In this document: piece by piece, positions 1-12,085 of the stretch
Layout of the letters: each line of letters opens with the position of its first letter
Numbering within the stretch: position 1 is the stretch's first letter
Origin: Cyprinodon diabolis
Taxonomy: Eukaryota; Chordata; Actinopteri; Cyprinodontiformes; Cyprinodontidae
Direction of reading: 5' to 3'
DNA: 64,000 bases
Assembly: GCA_030533445.1 (NCBI GenBank)
Contig: CM060065.1
Coordinates: forward strand, 4,204,341-4,268,340
Notes under the pieces: generated by a model
The model's database searches: none
Told to the model about the DNA's origin: nothing
What the model saw: the letters and a program-made list of their open reading frames with translations, nothing else
Position numbers and translations under genes: made by a program

Positions 1-32
1 TCGATACATCAATGCATGGCTGATGGAAAGCA

Positions 33-34
<2 letters not shown>

Positions 35-97
<63 letters not shown>
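35..97. repeat. (AT)n microsatellite
   Basis: Uninterrupted alternating AT for about 63 bases. It is one of several long (AT)n arrays in the window. No element end is recognisable beside it. Confidence 0.97.
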
Positions 98-99
<2 letters not shown>

Positions 100-758
100 C
101 GTGTGTGTAAAAATGTCTGGATGCGCATCTTCACATGGGTTTTTTTCTAGTTGACATCATGACGGCGTCGGTTGAAAAAAAAAAAAAAAGAAAATTGGCT
201 GCGCATGTAAACGTTTCTGGGCGTCATCAATAGATCACCTCCAATGTCCCTCCATCGTTAGACTCAGACAACTTTTACTGTCATTTTTTATAGACAATGT
301 ATCCTTAGATCTATGCTGAATCCCCCTCTCTGACATCCTGCTTCTTCCAGCGCTGTCTAACATCTTGTGATGATGCTGAGGATGGTCATTATTTAAAAAA
401 GGGATCTCTGTGGAGCAGATTCCTCTGTATCACCCACACGGGTCATACAGCTCCATCAGCATCACATCATCTTGGAGCAGCAGACTGCAGCGTCACTCAT
501 CTAATTGGCAGGACAGCGGTGAAGGCCAGCAGTGAAGTTCTGCTGAACCCAGCCGCTCTGCTGCAGCTTCCATATCATCTGTCAGTATGGCTGATTGGCT
601 TGAGTGGTTCGGTACCCACCCCACCCATCATGCTTAGCATGATGTCAGGAATTATTCTGGGTTTCCTGTTGCTAGAGGCCTAGCAGAGGAAACTCTTACA
701 TGAAATGTGATCATATAATGACAAGAAGATTTTATTAAGGTTACTGCCAATGTATCAC
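98..758. other. anonymous intronic sequence
   Basis: No coding potential or recognisable repeat seen. It includes a short A-rich run near 174-191 and otherwise looks like ordinary non-coding DNA. Confidence 0.5.
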
Positions 759-1105
759 CAGGGGTGAATTTAGGAAATTTGGGGCCCCCAGGCAGGGGGC
801 CCTCTAAATTGAGAAGACAACACATAAAAAAGACCCATTATATAGATACATACATTTAAATAGAATAGACATTATTTGTTCTAGGTTTTGTCCCTCTCTT
901 CTTGTCCCTTTTCTTGTTGTTTTCCTCTCTATGTTTTGTAATCAGCTGACTTTTCCTTCTGCCTCAAAAGGAATGAAAGATTTTCTCCAAGCACTAAGCT
1001 TGCTAAGCTAATTGCTCCTTCCTGTGTTTCCAAAAAGGCAACGGCAAAAGTAAATAACCCAGTCCTTCTTTTCACTGTAGAAAAGCCATGATCTGCTTTT
1101 CTGTC
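759..1105 (+). mobile_element. hAT-like GGGCCC repeat, copy 1 (left part)
   Basis: The sequence begins CAGGGGTG and continues through a GGGGCCCCCAGGCAG tract. The same text recurs at 19310-20070 and 38254-38929. Only the left part, up to about the 'agccatgatctgct' stretch, is preserved. The CAGGGGTG start resembles known hAT termini. No transposase coding is visible, so this is a non-autonomous or decayed copy. No target duplication was found because the right end is missing. Confidence 0.6.
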
Positions 1106-1883
1106 CTGAGTATTTTGTTTATATTATTAGTTTCTTTTGTGATTAGATTTATAAATGGATTTATGATGTGATGTTTAGACTTTTACTGATATGATTGTTG
1201 GGATTTTCTTTGTTAGTATTGTTTATCAATCAGTTTTTGTTGGTGTAACCTGTCTGTCTGAAGTGAAGTCATTCATTCATTCGTTGAACCTCTTCCCTCT
1301 CTGTTTGGTCGTTTGATCAATCCAGTTTTCACTAAATGTAATCAGGTACCAGTTGGACCTCATTTAAGAATGTTTGGTGAAACTTTCTTATGTTTCTTTT
1401 TCTGGCACAAACTCAGTCCACATTCTTCAGGAAAAAAAGTTAATAATTGATTTTAAGTGCTTGGATTTACGTCCTGCTGGAGTCTAGACATCACATAGGA
1501 TACTGGTCCTTGGCACAGATGTTTGTTTACCTCTCTGATTTTTTGCATTTTCCTTCCCTGGTCTTCCTGAATCAGGTCGAGGATCACTTTGGGGCTTGTA
1601 ATATTTGATTATTATTATTTTTTTTTGTACTACGTAAGGTGCTTATTGAAAAAAAAAAGGAACCTTTAGATGCACAGCTGAAGGATATGCCTAAACTCCT
1701 CATACCAAACAGGACATTTCAGGAACCACACACTTAGGCGTCCCAATGAATTTCAAAATAAAATCAACGCAATAATCTAAGTTAACTTGACCATTGAAAC
1801 CAAAACCGCAAAACAGAAATGAGCAAACAAATGGTCTATGAGGATGAAATGAATATTTTTGCACATAGATGAAGATTTTGCCC
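1106..1883. other. anonymous intronic sequence
   Basis: No gene or named repeat recognised. It includes a short T-run near 1618-1627. Nothing else is supported. Confidence 0.5.
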
Positions 1884-2321
1884 TTAGATGTTGGAGATTG
1901 GCTGCGATTGGCCTGTTCTTCAGTGTAGTCCTGTTTCTATGACTGCGACTGGCTGGATGTGCTCTATTCATCCTCTGAAATGGGAGCTGGCTTCGAGCTT
2001 GTCTACATGGCTGTGTGTTTCCTGGACAGGGCCGCCTTTTACAGTTACCTTTTGTATCTCTGCTTCTGTCTCCTTGAACCCCAGTTGGCCTCAGCAGATG
2101 GCCGCTCACACTGAGTCTGGTTCTGCTGGAGATTTCTTACTGTAAAAAGGGAGAGAGGTGAGGGAGGTGAGGGATTGCCTTCGAGTCAATGAGTCAATGC
2201 AATCAACTGGTTTTCCTTAGATAGAAAACTTTGAATCAGTTTGACTGGATGATCTGGTGAAGTGCCTTGATATGACATGTGTTGTGAATTGGCACAATAG
2301 AAATAAACTGAATTGAATTGA
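1884..2321 (+). mobile_element. retroposon with TTGAA-type tail, copy 1
   Basis: This copy matches 33584-33966 on the same strand and 10388-10500 on the opposite strand. It shares a 'cctcagcagatggccgctca' block and ends in a 'gaattgaattgaa' tail after 'ataaactg'. A short pentameric tail of this kind is typical of 3' ends of fish non-LTR elements or SINEs that use their machinery. No protein reading frame is preserved. The family name is not certain from sequence alone. Confidence 0.65.
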
Positions 2322-2490
2322 AATGCTCAAAAAATAAATTCAACACTAAAATAACACATCCTGGATATGAATGAAATATTCTGATATAATACTTTGTTCT
2401 GTACAAAAAATCTGCTGACAACAAAATCACACAAAATTCAAGTGACAACATTACAGGCTGATTCAACTTTGGTGTAATGTCCTGAGGTCA

Positions 2491-2526
2491 GAATTGGTGA
2501 TATATAAATAAACTGAATTGAATTGA
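2491..2526 (+). repeat. detached retroposon tail fragment
   Basis: The block 'gaattggtga...ataaactgaattgaattga' repeats the 3' tail of the retroposon that ends at 2321, with no body upstream. It is probably a second, severely 5'-truncated insertion. Confidence 0.5.
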
Positions 2527-3908
2527 CATGTCTAGAGAGAGAGAGTGAACCAATGTGAACCTTCCTTCTCGTTAATATTTCTGTAGCTGGGCCAGCCTGG
2601 TCGCAGTGTTTGGTGTGAGGGACTTTATGCACTGTAGTCAGATTGAGCCCAGCAGAAAACACCAGAAGTAGATTCTGCCTATTGGAAGCTTTCAGTTAAT
2701 TATTGATTATGCATTTAAAAGTACCTGAAATAGAAATTAGGACTTTCTATAATTCCCCTGAAATCCCAGACAGTAGGCCACCTGTTTTCTAGTGTTGTAT
2801 ATACTTTGAACTGTTGTGTAATGCAGCGTGCCTTGGTATTGTAACATGGTGTGGTCTTTTACCTTAACAGTTTCTCTCTTTATCCCCATGTTTCACTCCT
2901 GGTCCCATCTATTATTCATGTGTGCTCTAATAGACTTCCTGTTTATGTCCTCCTGCTCAGTCTCCAGTATATGGGTCAGTTGTCTTTGGGCTTCATAAAA
3001 AAGCTTCTGTCCTAATTTGGTATGGATGAATTCCTCGGGTCTCAGGAAGGGACTGCCGTCGGTGAGCAGCTGAGAATGGTTGAGTCATCAGCCCCCTAAG
3101 TCTCCTTGCCTCAGCTGGAAACAATGTGGTTTTAATCAGTGATTACAGCTCAACTAAAGAAGAAAGTTTTTAGTAGATGAAATCAGGGCATTTACCCATT
3201 TTCTGAAACCAAAAGTTTTTTGACCACTTGGGTCAAAAAAACTTTTGCTCCCTTGATTGTCTGGGTACAGTCCATAGCTCCCGTTTCTGTTCCTAATGTA
3301 GTAGCTATTCAAAATCTCCCCACTTTCCTTGGCTGGTCCCCTAAAATTCCCTTTTAAACATCTAAAATACTCTTTCTGAATAATCTGCTGGTCAGACCCT
3401 GTCATTCAGTGAAAGGGTGAAGTCAGAATACAAAAATATGCATGCGCATGGGAAGGCCAGTGGATGGAAGTTGTATGGGATTTTGCTGCCATTCGGCTGC
3501 TACTGCAGCTTCGCGATCAAGGCTCATCTTCTTATTCTAGGCATGCAACTGCACGCTTTGATTTTTGTTGTGCCTGGCTTAACATACGTCACGCACTCCG
3601 TTGCTCTTATTGGTTGTAGGTCTATCCAATTGAGTGCAGAGGCATTTTTTTTCCTGGTTTTTTCGAAACACGCCCCTTTATCACAGCTCTATGGAGCACT
3701 ATCAGACTCATATTCTGACTAGAATTGAGTAGGACTATGTCAGGCTAGAAAATATTGCCTGTAGTAAAGCTCAGAAACACCTGTAAAGGTAGCTGGTTTG
3801 CTGCTGTTAACGTAAAATGAGGCGCACCACTTTTAAAACAGAAGAATATGTGGGAGATCATTGTCAACACCCCGGTCAAAGCTGATGGGAAGCACACCTG
3901 TGTTATGG
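2527..3908. other. anonymous intronic sequence
   Basis: About 1.4 kb without a recognisable gene or repeat. Small open frames here have no recognisable motif. Confidence 0.45.
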
Positions 3909-4184
3909 TAGAATAGAATAGAACTTTATTGATATCAAAACGGAGGAATTCACTTGTAGCATCAGTTCTTATTAACAAACAGAAGGTGCACACAGGAGGA
4001 AACGGTGCATAAAGTATATACAGTACATCCAGATATATACAGTGGATGGAAAAAAATAGGGTAGAGATTTAAGGTGACTTAAAGATACAGTATCTTAAGA
4101 ACAGTAAAGTGGTGGCAGGTAAAGTGTGGTTTCTGGTTTGTTATGTAGAAAAAAGGAATGCGTTATTTAGTTTTATTACACCAG

Positions 4185-4617
4185 TAGGGGTGTGGAAAAA
4201 ATCAATTAGGTGATATATTGTGATTTTTGGCTGCCCGGTATAATATCTTTCAGTTCTTGCTATCGATAAAAAAAACCAAACAAAATATTTCCTTAAAAAA
4301 CTGGCACTATCTGCCAGCCGCTCTGGCAGATAGTGCTGTGGAGCCCTTCTCCCGTGCGGTGCAGCTCCATATCTGTAGTTAAGGCAATCACAGTGGAAGA
4401 CGTGGAGTGCCTCAAACCCCAAACAACATGGATACCAAAATACCTGAATGATCAATACCTTCTGATGAACATGTACAGCATTTGCTTTTTTATCTATTCA
4501 AATAATTTTGATTGTTGGGAAAATATTGCAATATATTATGATATTACATATTGTGATAATATCGTATCGTGATCCAAGTGTATCATATTGCAACACCCAT
4601 GCCAATTCTCACCCCTA
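4185..4617. mobile_element. hAT MITE 'TAGGGGTGTGG', copy 1
   Basis: A 433-bp non-coding element with termini TAGGGGTGTGG...CTCACCCCTA, flanked by the exact 8-bp duplication TACACCAG (4177-4184 and 4618-4625). It matches 54447-54882 and a broken copy at 48139-48680. The 8-bp duplication and the TA-start termini place it with hAT-type elements mobilised in trans. It lies inside the antisense L2-like LINE. Confidence 0.85.
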
Positions 4618-4639
4618 TACACCAGGTTATAATGCAGAG

Positions 4640-5933
4640 TAGGGCTGCAACAACGAATCGATTAAATCGATAAAAAAAAAATCGACTTTTAAAAGCGTTG
4701 GCAACGAATTTCATCATCGATTAGTTGTGTCACGCGATTAATGCGTCATCCACTGCCGTCGTCATTGCCGTGGGGCGCCTCCCCCATCCCAACCCTGTTC
4801 TCCCGCGGCGCTCCCGCAGGACTCCCTCTCAGCGCTGCAGTCAGAGCCGCAGGATTGCAAATGAAGCGCGCATGCGCCGGGATTGACGGCGCAAATTGAT
4901 CACAATAATTAAAATAGCGTGCGCTTTGTAAAGCGAAAAAAGTCGTAACATGCAACTTTTGTAAAAACAAATGAACATGGCACGGAAGCACCACTGTTAT
5001 GATGCAGCACCTGAAAAGAAAACACGTTGGAGCCTTCAATGGCAGTGAAGAGAGCTCATCAGCAGGGTGAGCGAACATGTTTGTTTCGTTTTAAAGTGGG
5101 GAGACGTAACGTTAGTTTCTCAGGTAGCTCATCTGATGCTTTCCTTACCTTGTTAGTAGGTTACAGACTGTGATAAGGTTGGCTACTTATTTTACTTTTA
5201 ATTTCATTTGAATTAGCTTAAGCAGCGTTTATATTCTCTTCATAAATAAATTAACTTGCAAATTATGAGGGCAAGGCTTTTAAAGTTTAAATCTTCTGGC
5301 AAACATAAAGTAAAGAAGATCCTGCAGTTTATGGAAGTAAAGCAGAATAAAATCCAGCAAGATCAGTAATATGTTAATTAATTATTACCACATTTCCATG
5401 TAAATATCTGTTTTTGGAGGATGTGTTTTTTAGCACCCCTAGTTCTCTCATTTTTATTCCAAATACAATTTATAATTTGAATCACAGGGCTATTTTTATC
5501 TCTATGGTTAAGTATTTTCTCAAGTAGCAACTTTAACTGCTATACTTTCCTAGCTTAAAAGGCAGAACTCTTCTAGTCTAAAAAAACTCATTTGTTGAAA
5601 TGGGGGGACCTATTGTTTGAGCCCCTTAGGGGCTTTAAAAAACAAAAATGTCTTTTTTGCGCTTTATGAAACAAAGTACCCTATATTTTGTGGATGTACA
5701 GCTACATTTCTCATGTAAGTTTGCGTAGTTTTAACACAAACAATTATTTTTCATATTACACCAGGACAGTTAATGAGCAACCTGTACATGTGTGCTTGTT
5801 TGTTCTGTCTAAAATGTTTATTTTGGAATAAAGAGGTTAATATAAAAAATATTTTTTGTCCGATTCATCGATTAATCGAAAAAATAATCGGCCGATTTAT
5901 CGATTTTTAAAATAATCGTTAGTTGCAGCCCTA
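4640..5933. mobile_element. non-autonomous hAT element 'TAGGGCTGCAAC'
   Basis: A 1,294-bp element with inverted ends TAGGGCTGCAAC...GTTGCAGCCCTA and an exact 8-bp target duplication ATGCAGAG (4632-4639, 5934-5941). The subterminal regions carry repeated ATCGATT/AATCGAT motifs, as in a common fish hAT group. No transposase frame of useful length survives. It interrupts the L2-like LINE only 22 bp from the neighbouring hAT MITE, and the LINE sequence resumes directly after it. Confidence 0.88.
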
Positions 5934-6787
5934 ATGCAGAGGCATTGTAAAGTCTGATGGCAGCAGGGATTAATGACCTGCATTAGCCCTCCTTTTTAAA
6001 TACAGGGTGTATCAATCTGTCACTAAAGCAGCTGCTCAGCTCCTCTACAGTCTGGTTCAGAGGGTGAAAGGTATTGTCCATGTTGGATGTAAGCTTGGAC
6101 AGCACCCTCCTCTTGGCCACTTCATGCAGCCTAGGGTGGCCCTCCTTACCAGCTTTTCTAGTCTCTTTCTGTCCCGCTCTGCGCTGCCTTGGGCCAGGCA
6201 GACCCATAGTCTACAGAGTAATAGAAAATCTATAGCAGCTGCCGGCTCACACCAAAGGAACTCTGGCCCTTGTTGTACAGGACGTCGATGTTATGAGTCC
6301 AGTCCAGTTTATTGTTGATGTGAACACCCAGCTATTTGAAACTCCCTACAGTTTTTATTTTCAGCCCCTGGATGTGAGGTGGGGGTGTTCTCCTGAAGTT
6401 GATGACCATCTCCTTGGTCTTACTTTTGTTCAAACACAGGTGGTTGTTCTCACACCAGGCCGCAAAGTCCATGATGAGCGACTGGTATTCCATCTTGTTC
6501 CCCTGAGACACAGCCCACAATGGCTGAATCATCGTAGAGGTGTAGAGCGTGAAGAGAAATGGAGACTGGAGAAATCAAACAACCTGACTAACAGCGGTCT
6601 TCAGTTGTGTGAGTGCCCGCTGCAGCAGGTAGATGGCATCCCCTATGCCGATGTTCAGCCAGTAGGCAAACTGCAGTGGGTCCAGGTTGGAGCTCATCAT
6701 GGTGTGGAGATGTTCCAGGATGATGAGTGTGTTAATGGATTCATTTAATGTGGATCGGGCTGATCCCTGTGATAAATGTTTGGTTAA

Positions 6788-7285
6788 AGCTACAGTGTGT
6801 AATAATTACAGGGATATACAGTCAGAAATGTAATATATTATACATAACTATGTTATTTATCATCATCTACGAGCTCAGCCTCTTAACCTTAATATTTGCG
6901 TTGCCTTAGAATTCGTTATTTATAATTACATAGGAGCGGGTCTCGCAGCCATGGAGGCAGACATCTTTGCGCTACGGCAGCGCAGAGCCAACAAACTAGC
7001 GATTGCGAGATCGCCCATTACGCTTGAAAGTAACTACGGCAAGTTGAGCGAGATGAACTGAGACGGTACTGAACACACAGACTAATGAAATACTATCTGT
7101 AAAATTATCTATGTAAACAAACCTCATCACTTGAGAAGGTAGGTGATGCTGACGTCGTGGAAGACATTTTGTCCCGTAACGCTCGCCGTACTGTTGGGGG
7201 GGAGAAGCAGTGGGGGGGAGATGTTCATGTTGCTGCGGTCTGCAGTCTGCACGTTAGATGTCGCTGAAAATTACACACTGTAGCT
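6788..7285. mobile_element. TTAA-flanked inverted-repeat element 1
   Basis: Inverted ends AGCTACAGTGTGTAA at left and its reverse complement at right, each flanked by TTAA (6784-6787, 7286-7289). The length is 498 bp with no coding. TTAA target duplication is known for piggyBac and Kolobok superfamilies, and the sequence alone does not decide between them. A relative with nearly the same termini lies at 50403-51047. Confidence 0.8.
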
Positions 7286-7677
7286 TTAAAGAAAAAAATC
7301 GGGCTTCGGTGTATTTTGTTATAGTAAAGATGAGGAGCGGACATGTTACATAAATCAAGTCAATTAACATGAGACAAGACCCCAGGTTGCAGCTTGCATG
7401 AGTTAAAGAGACTCGGGTAAAAGGCGACAGAATGATTGAAAATGTCTTTGTAAGATGTCTTTAGTTCATATTTTCAGCTAGTTATAATATAGTTGTTTTG
7501 CTAATTTATGGTTGTGATTTATACTTCCAGGCATAGCTGTGGTTTTGGATAAATGAAAATTCCTCATGAAAAAATAAGAGTCAATAACAGGAAAACTGCT
7601 GCATGATCTGAAAATGATGGTGTCAGAGATAACTGGTCAATTAATTTTCATTTATTAGGTGTTTTTGGATTTTTAGC

Positions 7678-7680
<3 letters not shown>
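7286..7680. other. anonymous intronic sequence
   Basis: No feature recognised between the TTAA-flanked element and the AAT array. Confidence 0.45.

Positions 7681-7719
<39 letters not shown>
7681..7719. repeat. (AAT)13 microsatellite
   Basis: Thirteen uninterrupted AAT units. Confidence 0.97.
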
Positions 7720-8875
7720 TGTAATGTATGATGAGATTATTCCAGTATAACCCCAGTATCTCATCTAAAAATAGACAACTTTCAATAGGTGTGTGAAAGG
7801 AAAATCTTATTTCAACTTTTAGTTTCCACTGTAAGTTTTCATCACTTAAATTCTAATGTTTTTTGATGGGATTGTTATTATATTATGTCTCTTTTTTAGA
7901 ATAGTGTAAGATTGATAGAAGAGAAGAGAGGAATAAGATGGGAAGGCTGATGAAGAGAAGAGAGAAAAATCAACATAGAAGAGTAAAGCAGAGAGCAGGC
8001 AGAAGTCAGAAGAGAGCTAGAAAGAAAATGACCTCAGTAAGCAGCCAGACACACCTGGAGTAATAAGATTTTCCAGTAATGAAAAAAAGGAATCAAAGAG
8101 CTGCTGAAGTTCAAGGAGTAGTGAAGCTGTGCATAGAGTCCATTAGTGGGGAGAAATCCATCTGGTTCTTTTAGATGCATCGGCCCCTAGTGCAGTCAGT
8201 CGTTAGTTGACAGTAATAAACATGTATCATCCTTTATCTGCAGGCTTTGGCTGCTCCTTGTTTTAATCCATGTTAATTCAGGAAAACCTGATTCTCATAG
8301 GTATGTAGCTGTGAACAGAACTTGTTGCAGTTTTTTGAAGAGGTGCAGGAACTGTCTCCACAGAGAACCACTGGCATAGGTTAAATGCTGGATCAGTGTT
8401 TGGATTTACTTTTCTACTTTTTCTCAATTTTATGTCAATGTCCCTTACAGGATGGCAGAACTCTTTAGGCCCAACAAAATTGGGAAGCTGTGGTAACCTC
8501 CATCGACCCATCCACTCCCACCCCTCCCCAGAGACACAGTTCTAGTTTCCTATTAATAACACAATTAATGTATTATTCTTATTAAATTTAGGAAGTAATG
8601 ACAGTCTGGGGAGGCATTCCTGACTTTAAAGTTTTTTGTTCTTCAATGTTAATAAATATGTACGAATAAATGAAACCATGTCCCGGGTTCCTAAATGTAA
8701 TCTTGTTAGCCGGAAATGTCCCCAGATTGTTCACCATGCAGAGGACCAAAGCATCTCCCCTGGTCAGCGAGGCCAACAAAGACCTTAACAACTCTCCATC
8801 ACTAAAGGGGGGGTCCAGCTTTTTTAGTTCAGTTTGCATGTCTTCAAAGCCATAACAAGGCTACTATTTGTACCT
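7720..8875. other. anonymous intronic sequence, purine-rich part
   Basis: 7915-8110 is strongly purine-rich (many GAAGAGA-like words). The remainder is unremarkable. No gene is supported. Confidence 0.45.
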
Positions 8876-8988
8876 AGGCTCGGACTGGTAATCTGTAGGT
8901 AGGGGTGGGTATTGGTGGCAGGGTTCCATAAATGGGACGGCTTAGATGAAAAAATGCCAGGGCCTAAAATCGTTCCCAGTCTGAGCCT
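8876..8988. mobile_element. very short inverted-repeat element
   Basis: A 113-bp segment with ends AGGCTCGGACTGG and CCAGTCTGAGCCT (one mismatch). It is flanked by a near-duplication, TTTGTACCT at left and TTTGTGCCT at right, the right copy offset by one base. This resembles a miniature hAT-type element. The small size and imperfect flanks keep confidence moderate. Confidence 0.55.
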
Positions 8989-8998
8989 GTTTGTGCCT

Positions 8999-10387
8999 GT
9001 AACTCAAACGCTACTCCAGACATTTTGAATTGTGGGAGCTTCCTTGATGGGAAGCAAAATGTGTTCAAACTTGGAAAACAAAGTCCAGGGGATTGTTTTT
9101 GAACTTTTTAAACTTTGTTTGAATGACTATGACCTGAATGACTGAGATTCTTCACCAGCATATCTATGGATAAGGAAGTAACCACTTGTAGACAAAGCAG
9201 ATATGCTTTTGTAGGAGTTAAAGTATTTTTCCATGAGTTCATGTTCAGAGTCAAACAGCTGAATGCTGATGTCAGCAGGTAGATTTATGATGACTAGAGT
9301 GCACTTTTTTCCCTCTTTCTCCCCAAACTCCTCCCTTCCTCTTCGCTGCCTCAGCAGGACCTCCACCAACTGGGTACAGTAATTGAACTGCATGCAACCT
9401 TTGAAACATGCATCTGTGTTGAAAACAAATTTCAACACGGATTTTTAAAGAAAGTACGTTATGTAAATATCTACCTGTAACCTACACTGTGACCATGAAT
9501 GGAAAAGCTTCTCTGTCCTACATCTCACTGTGATAACTCCATTATAGTGGGTATTTTTACACACCTTTGCTTGCTTGCTAGTGGGGGGGGGGGTACGGTT
9601 TGGGTGTCCATCAAAAGTCAGTGACTCTATGTGAGGTCAAGGTACTATTGAAATAACATCTGGTACCAAAAATGGAGGAAAATTCAGCAATGCTCTTCTA
9701 ATAGTCAGACTTTCATTCATTTCCCTCCATGGCAGCTGCTTGGCTTTGTTATTGCACTAAATGTGGATGTTTAGGTCTGAATTCATCAGGTCAGAGTTTC
9801 ACCTGATGTTTCTGTATGAGAGATATGAACAGTGGATCAAGAGATGCCAGGTGTGGTCTGGATTTAAAGGAGATTTCAGAACGTTGTCCTGTTGAACTCA
9901 GAATAAAATTTCCATCAGATGTTGCTCTTCTTGCCGCCATCAGTAGTTTTTTACTGACTGTTTTTGGATCAGTTTGTAACAGTCCATCCTAATCATTTCC
10001 AGCTCTTGTGATTTATTCCACGTCTTGGTTGTCCTCCATGGTCCTTCATTTCTACTGCTTAGCTCTCAGTCAGCAGAACCTCCCTCTCCATCCTACTAAA
10101 GTCTCTCTTCTCCCTCCTATAAGCTGTTTCTGAATGAACAAGCCTAGGAAGTCGTAGTCTTATGTGGAGTCATTGGGGCGGTAATTATGCTGATTTACAT
10201 TTCTCAGGAACGCGCCTCACAGTTGGACTGCAGCAGGTTTACCAGGATCTTTTACTGAAGTTAAGGTTTGTTGAATCTGAGGTGGAGCGTTGGTAGGAGA
10301 AAAAGGTAGAAAATTAATGAGAAGAACATGAAAATGTTGCATGAGGCCCATTGACTCAGCCATCCCTCCTACCAAGCATGCTTGTAG
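8999..10387. other. anonymous intronic sequence with G-run
   Basis: Apart from a G-rich run at about 9584-9593 I see no gene or named element. Confidence 0.45.
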
Positions 10388-10500
10388 TGACAGTGGAGAG
10401 GAAAACTCCCTTTTAACAGGAAGAAACCTCCAGCAGAACCAGGCTCAGTGTGAGCGGCCATCTGCCTAGGGAGACAGAAGCAGAGATAGAAATGGAACAT
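10388..10500 (-). mobile_element. retroposon with TTGAA-type tail, copy 2 (fragment)
   Basis: The reverse complement of this stretch matches the 'gatggccgctcacactgagc' block and following sequence of 1884-2321 and 33584-33966. Only the middle of the element is present, inverted relative to the other two copies. Confidence 0.65.
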
Positions 10501-10844
10501 AGAAGCACTAATTTATAAATACATTTTATGTTAGAAAAGCTAGCTTCATAGTGCAGTTTCTTTGTGGGAATAGATTCAACCCAAAACCTCTATTCTATAG
10601 TGAAAGTGTGAGGAGAATTATGGCTCTTCTGTTTTGTGTTTGGTTTGTTTTTAAATAAGAATCAAAATACCTGCCCTCATTTTTTGGGGCATGTTTATGC
10701 TCAAGTTCTTTCCAGGTGGCGTAGATTTTGTAGCTGGTTGTTCTCCTTGTTAATAGGTGGTTTCTGAAAGCTACAGGTTCTTTAAAACTGCTCTCAAAAT
10801 TATACAGAAATGTAATGATATTGGAAAATTTTATTTGTATTTTT

Positions 10845-11036
10845 GATTGCTTTAGTACTTTTAAATGCATGTACTTTCAAATACTTAAGTATTTTCAATA
10901 ATAAGTACTTTAAAACTTTAACTTGAGTAGATTGACCAAATAACTTTAACTTATAGGTGAGTAAGATTTGACTAGGAGTATCAATACTTTTACTTTTACT
11001 TTTTTGTACTTCTGTGGAGTACTTTGTCCACCACTA
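10845..11036 (-). mobile_element. hAT-like end fragment (AGTACTTT family)
   Basis: The stretch is full of AAGTACTTTAA words and ends 'actttgtccaccactaa', the reverse complement of the TTAGTGGTGGAC... start common to a fish hAT group. Only one end is visible. No target duplication found. Confidence 0.5.
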
Positions 11037-11691
11037 ATCCAGGGGACTTTCCACCAAGAACTGTTAGACTTTTCCTGAAAGTCGAAAGAAGCTGAAAAGA
11101 TAAATATCTCTCCTGCAGGATTGTGGTAAAAACTACAATCTGTAAAATAATGCAAAGCTAAAAGAAAACAGTTTGGAATATTTTGGTGATGCAATTAAAT
11201 CCATATTTTAACCACCATCAGTGAACTAGACCATCGCTGTCCTCACCACATGTCCAACAGGATAGAAACCAGAATATTTTTAGAATTTAATTGGGTTGCA
11301 TTATCCATACACTTACCAGGACACGTAAACTTTATCCAGTCTCAAAAACCACTTCATAATAATGGACCTCTGCTGCCCTGATCTACCGTGATCCTCTGTC
11401 TACACCCAAAAGTCTCCTGCTCCATTCTGCTTCAACCTGAGATACTTGAACTCCTCCGTATGAGGCATGAACTCCCTTGATCTGAAGAGGATAAGCTACC
11501 CTTTCCTGGGTGTAAACCATGAACGTCGAGGAGCTGATCTTGTGTCTCTATACCTGTTAACTAGGCAGCAGCAGCAGGTCCTCCAATTTGCTGCTGCCAG
11601 GTTAACAGGTATGACAGCCTTCTGAGCATGCTGTTCTCCAGCCATGACCTGGTAAGAGGAACTGGGCATGGTGGTTCAATGCCTTCTGTCT
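11037..11691. other. anonymous intronic sequence
   Basis: No gene or named element recognised. Two short tracts around 11560-11610 repeat 'caggttaacaggtatg'-like words. Confidence 0.4.
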
Positions 11692-11784
11692 AACAGACTC
11701 ATAGGACAGAGTGGGACAACAGACTCATGGGACAGAGTGGAACAACAGACTCAAAGGACACAGTGGGACAACAGACTCATAGGA
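11692..11784 (+). repeat. 26-bp tandem repeat, 3.6 units
   Basis: Units at 11692, 11718 and 11744 plus a partial at 11770 share the core AACAGACTCATAGGACAGAG. Divergence is one to four bases per unit. Confidence 0.93.
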
Positions 11785-12085
11785 AATATGAGGGAGCATC
11801 TCCCTTGTTAGACTTGTTAAAACCTAGGGGTTTAATTAGGGCCCCTCAGCTTGTTACAGCCTGCAGAGATGAATGGGGAGGACAGGCAGCCTCAGTCAGT
11901 GAGCTTTTTGTGGGGACTGTAAAGCATTCTTATCATGCTCACTGTAAAACAGTGTTTTGAACAAGCTGGAGACTCAAACAGAGAATAACAATCAATGTAC
12001 TAAAAAAGGGCGTCTTCAAGCTCTAAATACCAGATGCTTTAAAATGTGTTTATGGTCTCATGTATTTTACCAAGTGGTTCTTTAA

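Larger units (their letters stand above)
3909..6760 (-). mobile_element. L2-like LINE 3' half, split by two hAT insertions
   Basis: Read on the minus strand, 6760 to 5934 encodes the C-terminal half of a fish L2-clade reverse transcriptase. Traces include a YDDSAIVGC palm motif near 6510, WCENNHLCLNKSKTKEM, LDWTHN and a DNTFHPL segment, all broken by stops and frameshifts. The 3' untranslated tail runs down to 3909 and ends in tandem 'tagaa' units. The element is 5'-truncated at about 6760, the usual LINE pattern. Two hAT insertions (4185-4617 and 4640-5933) split the tail, each with a perfect 8-bp duplication. Open frames on the plus strand here are antisense artefacts. The clade name rests on recognised family text, not a search. 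Confidence 0.8.

Noticed and set aside
174..191. A-run as a retroposon tail
   Set aside because: No recognisable body or target duplication next to it.
6293..6748. 151-codon plus-strand frame
   Set aside because: Antisense shadow of the L2-like reverse transcriptase remnant.
6945..7060. ATG-containing CG-richer stretch as a host exon
   Set aside because: It lies inside the TTAA-flanked element and has no splice borders.
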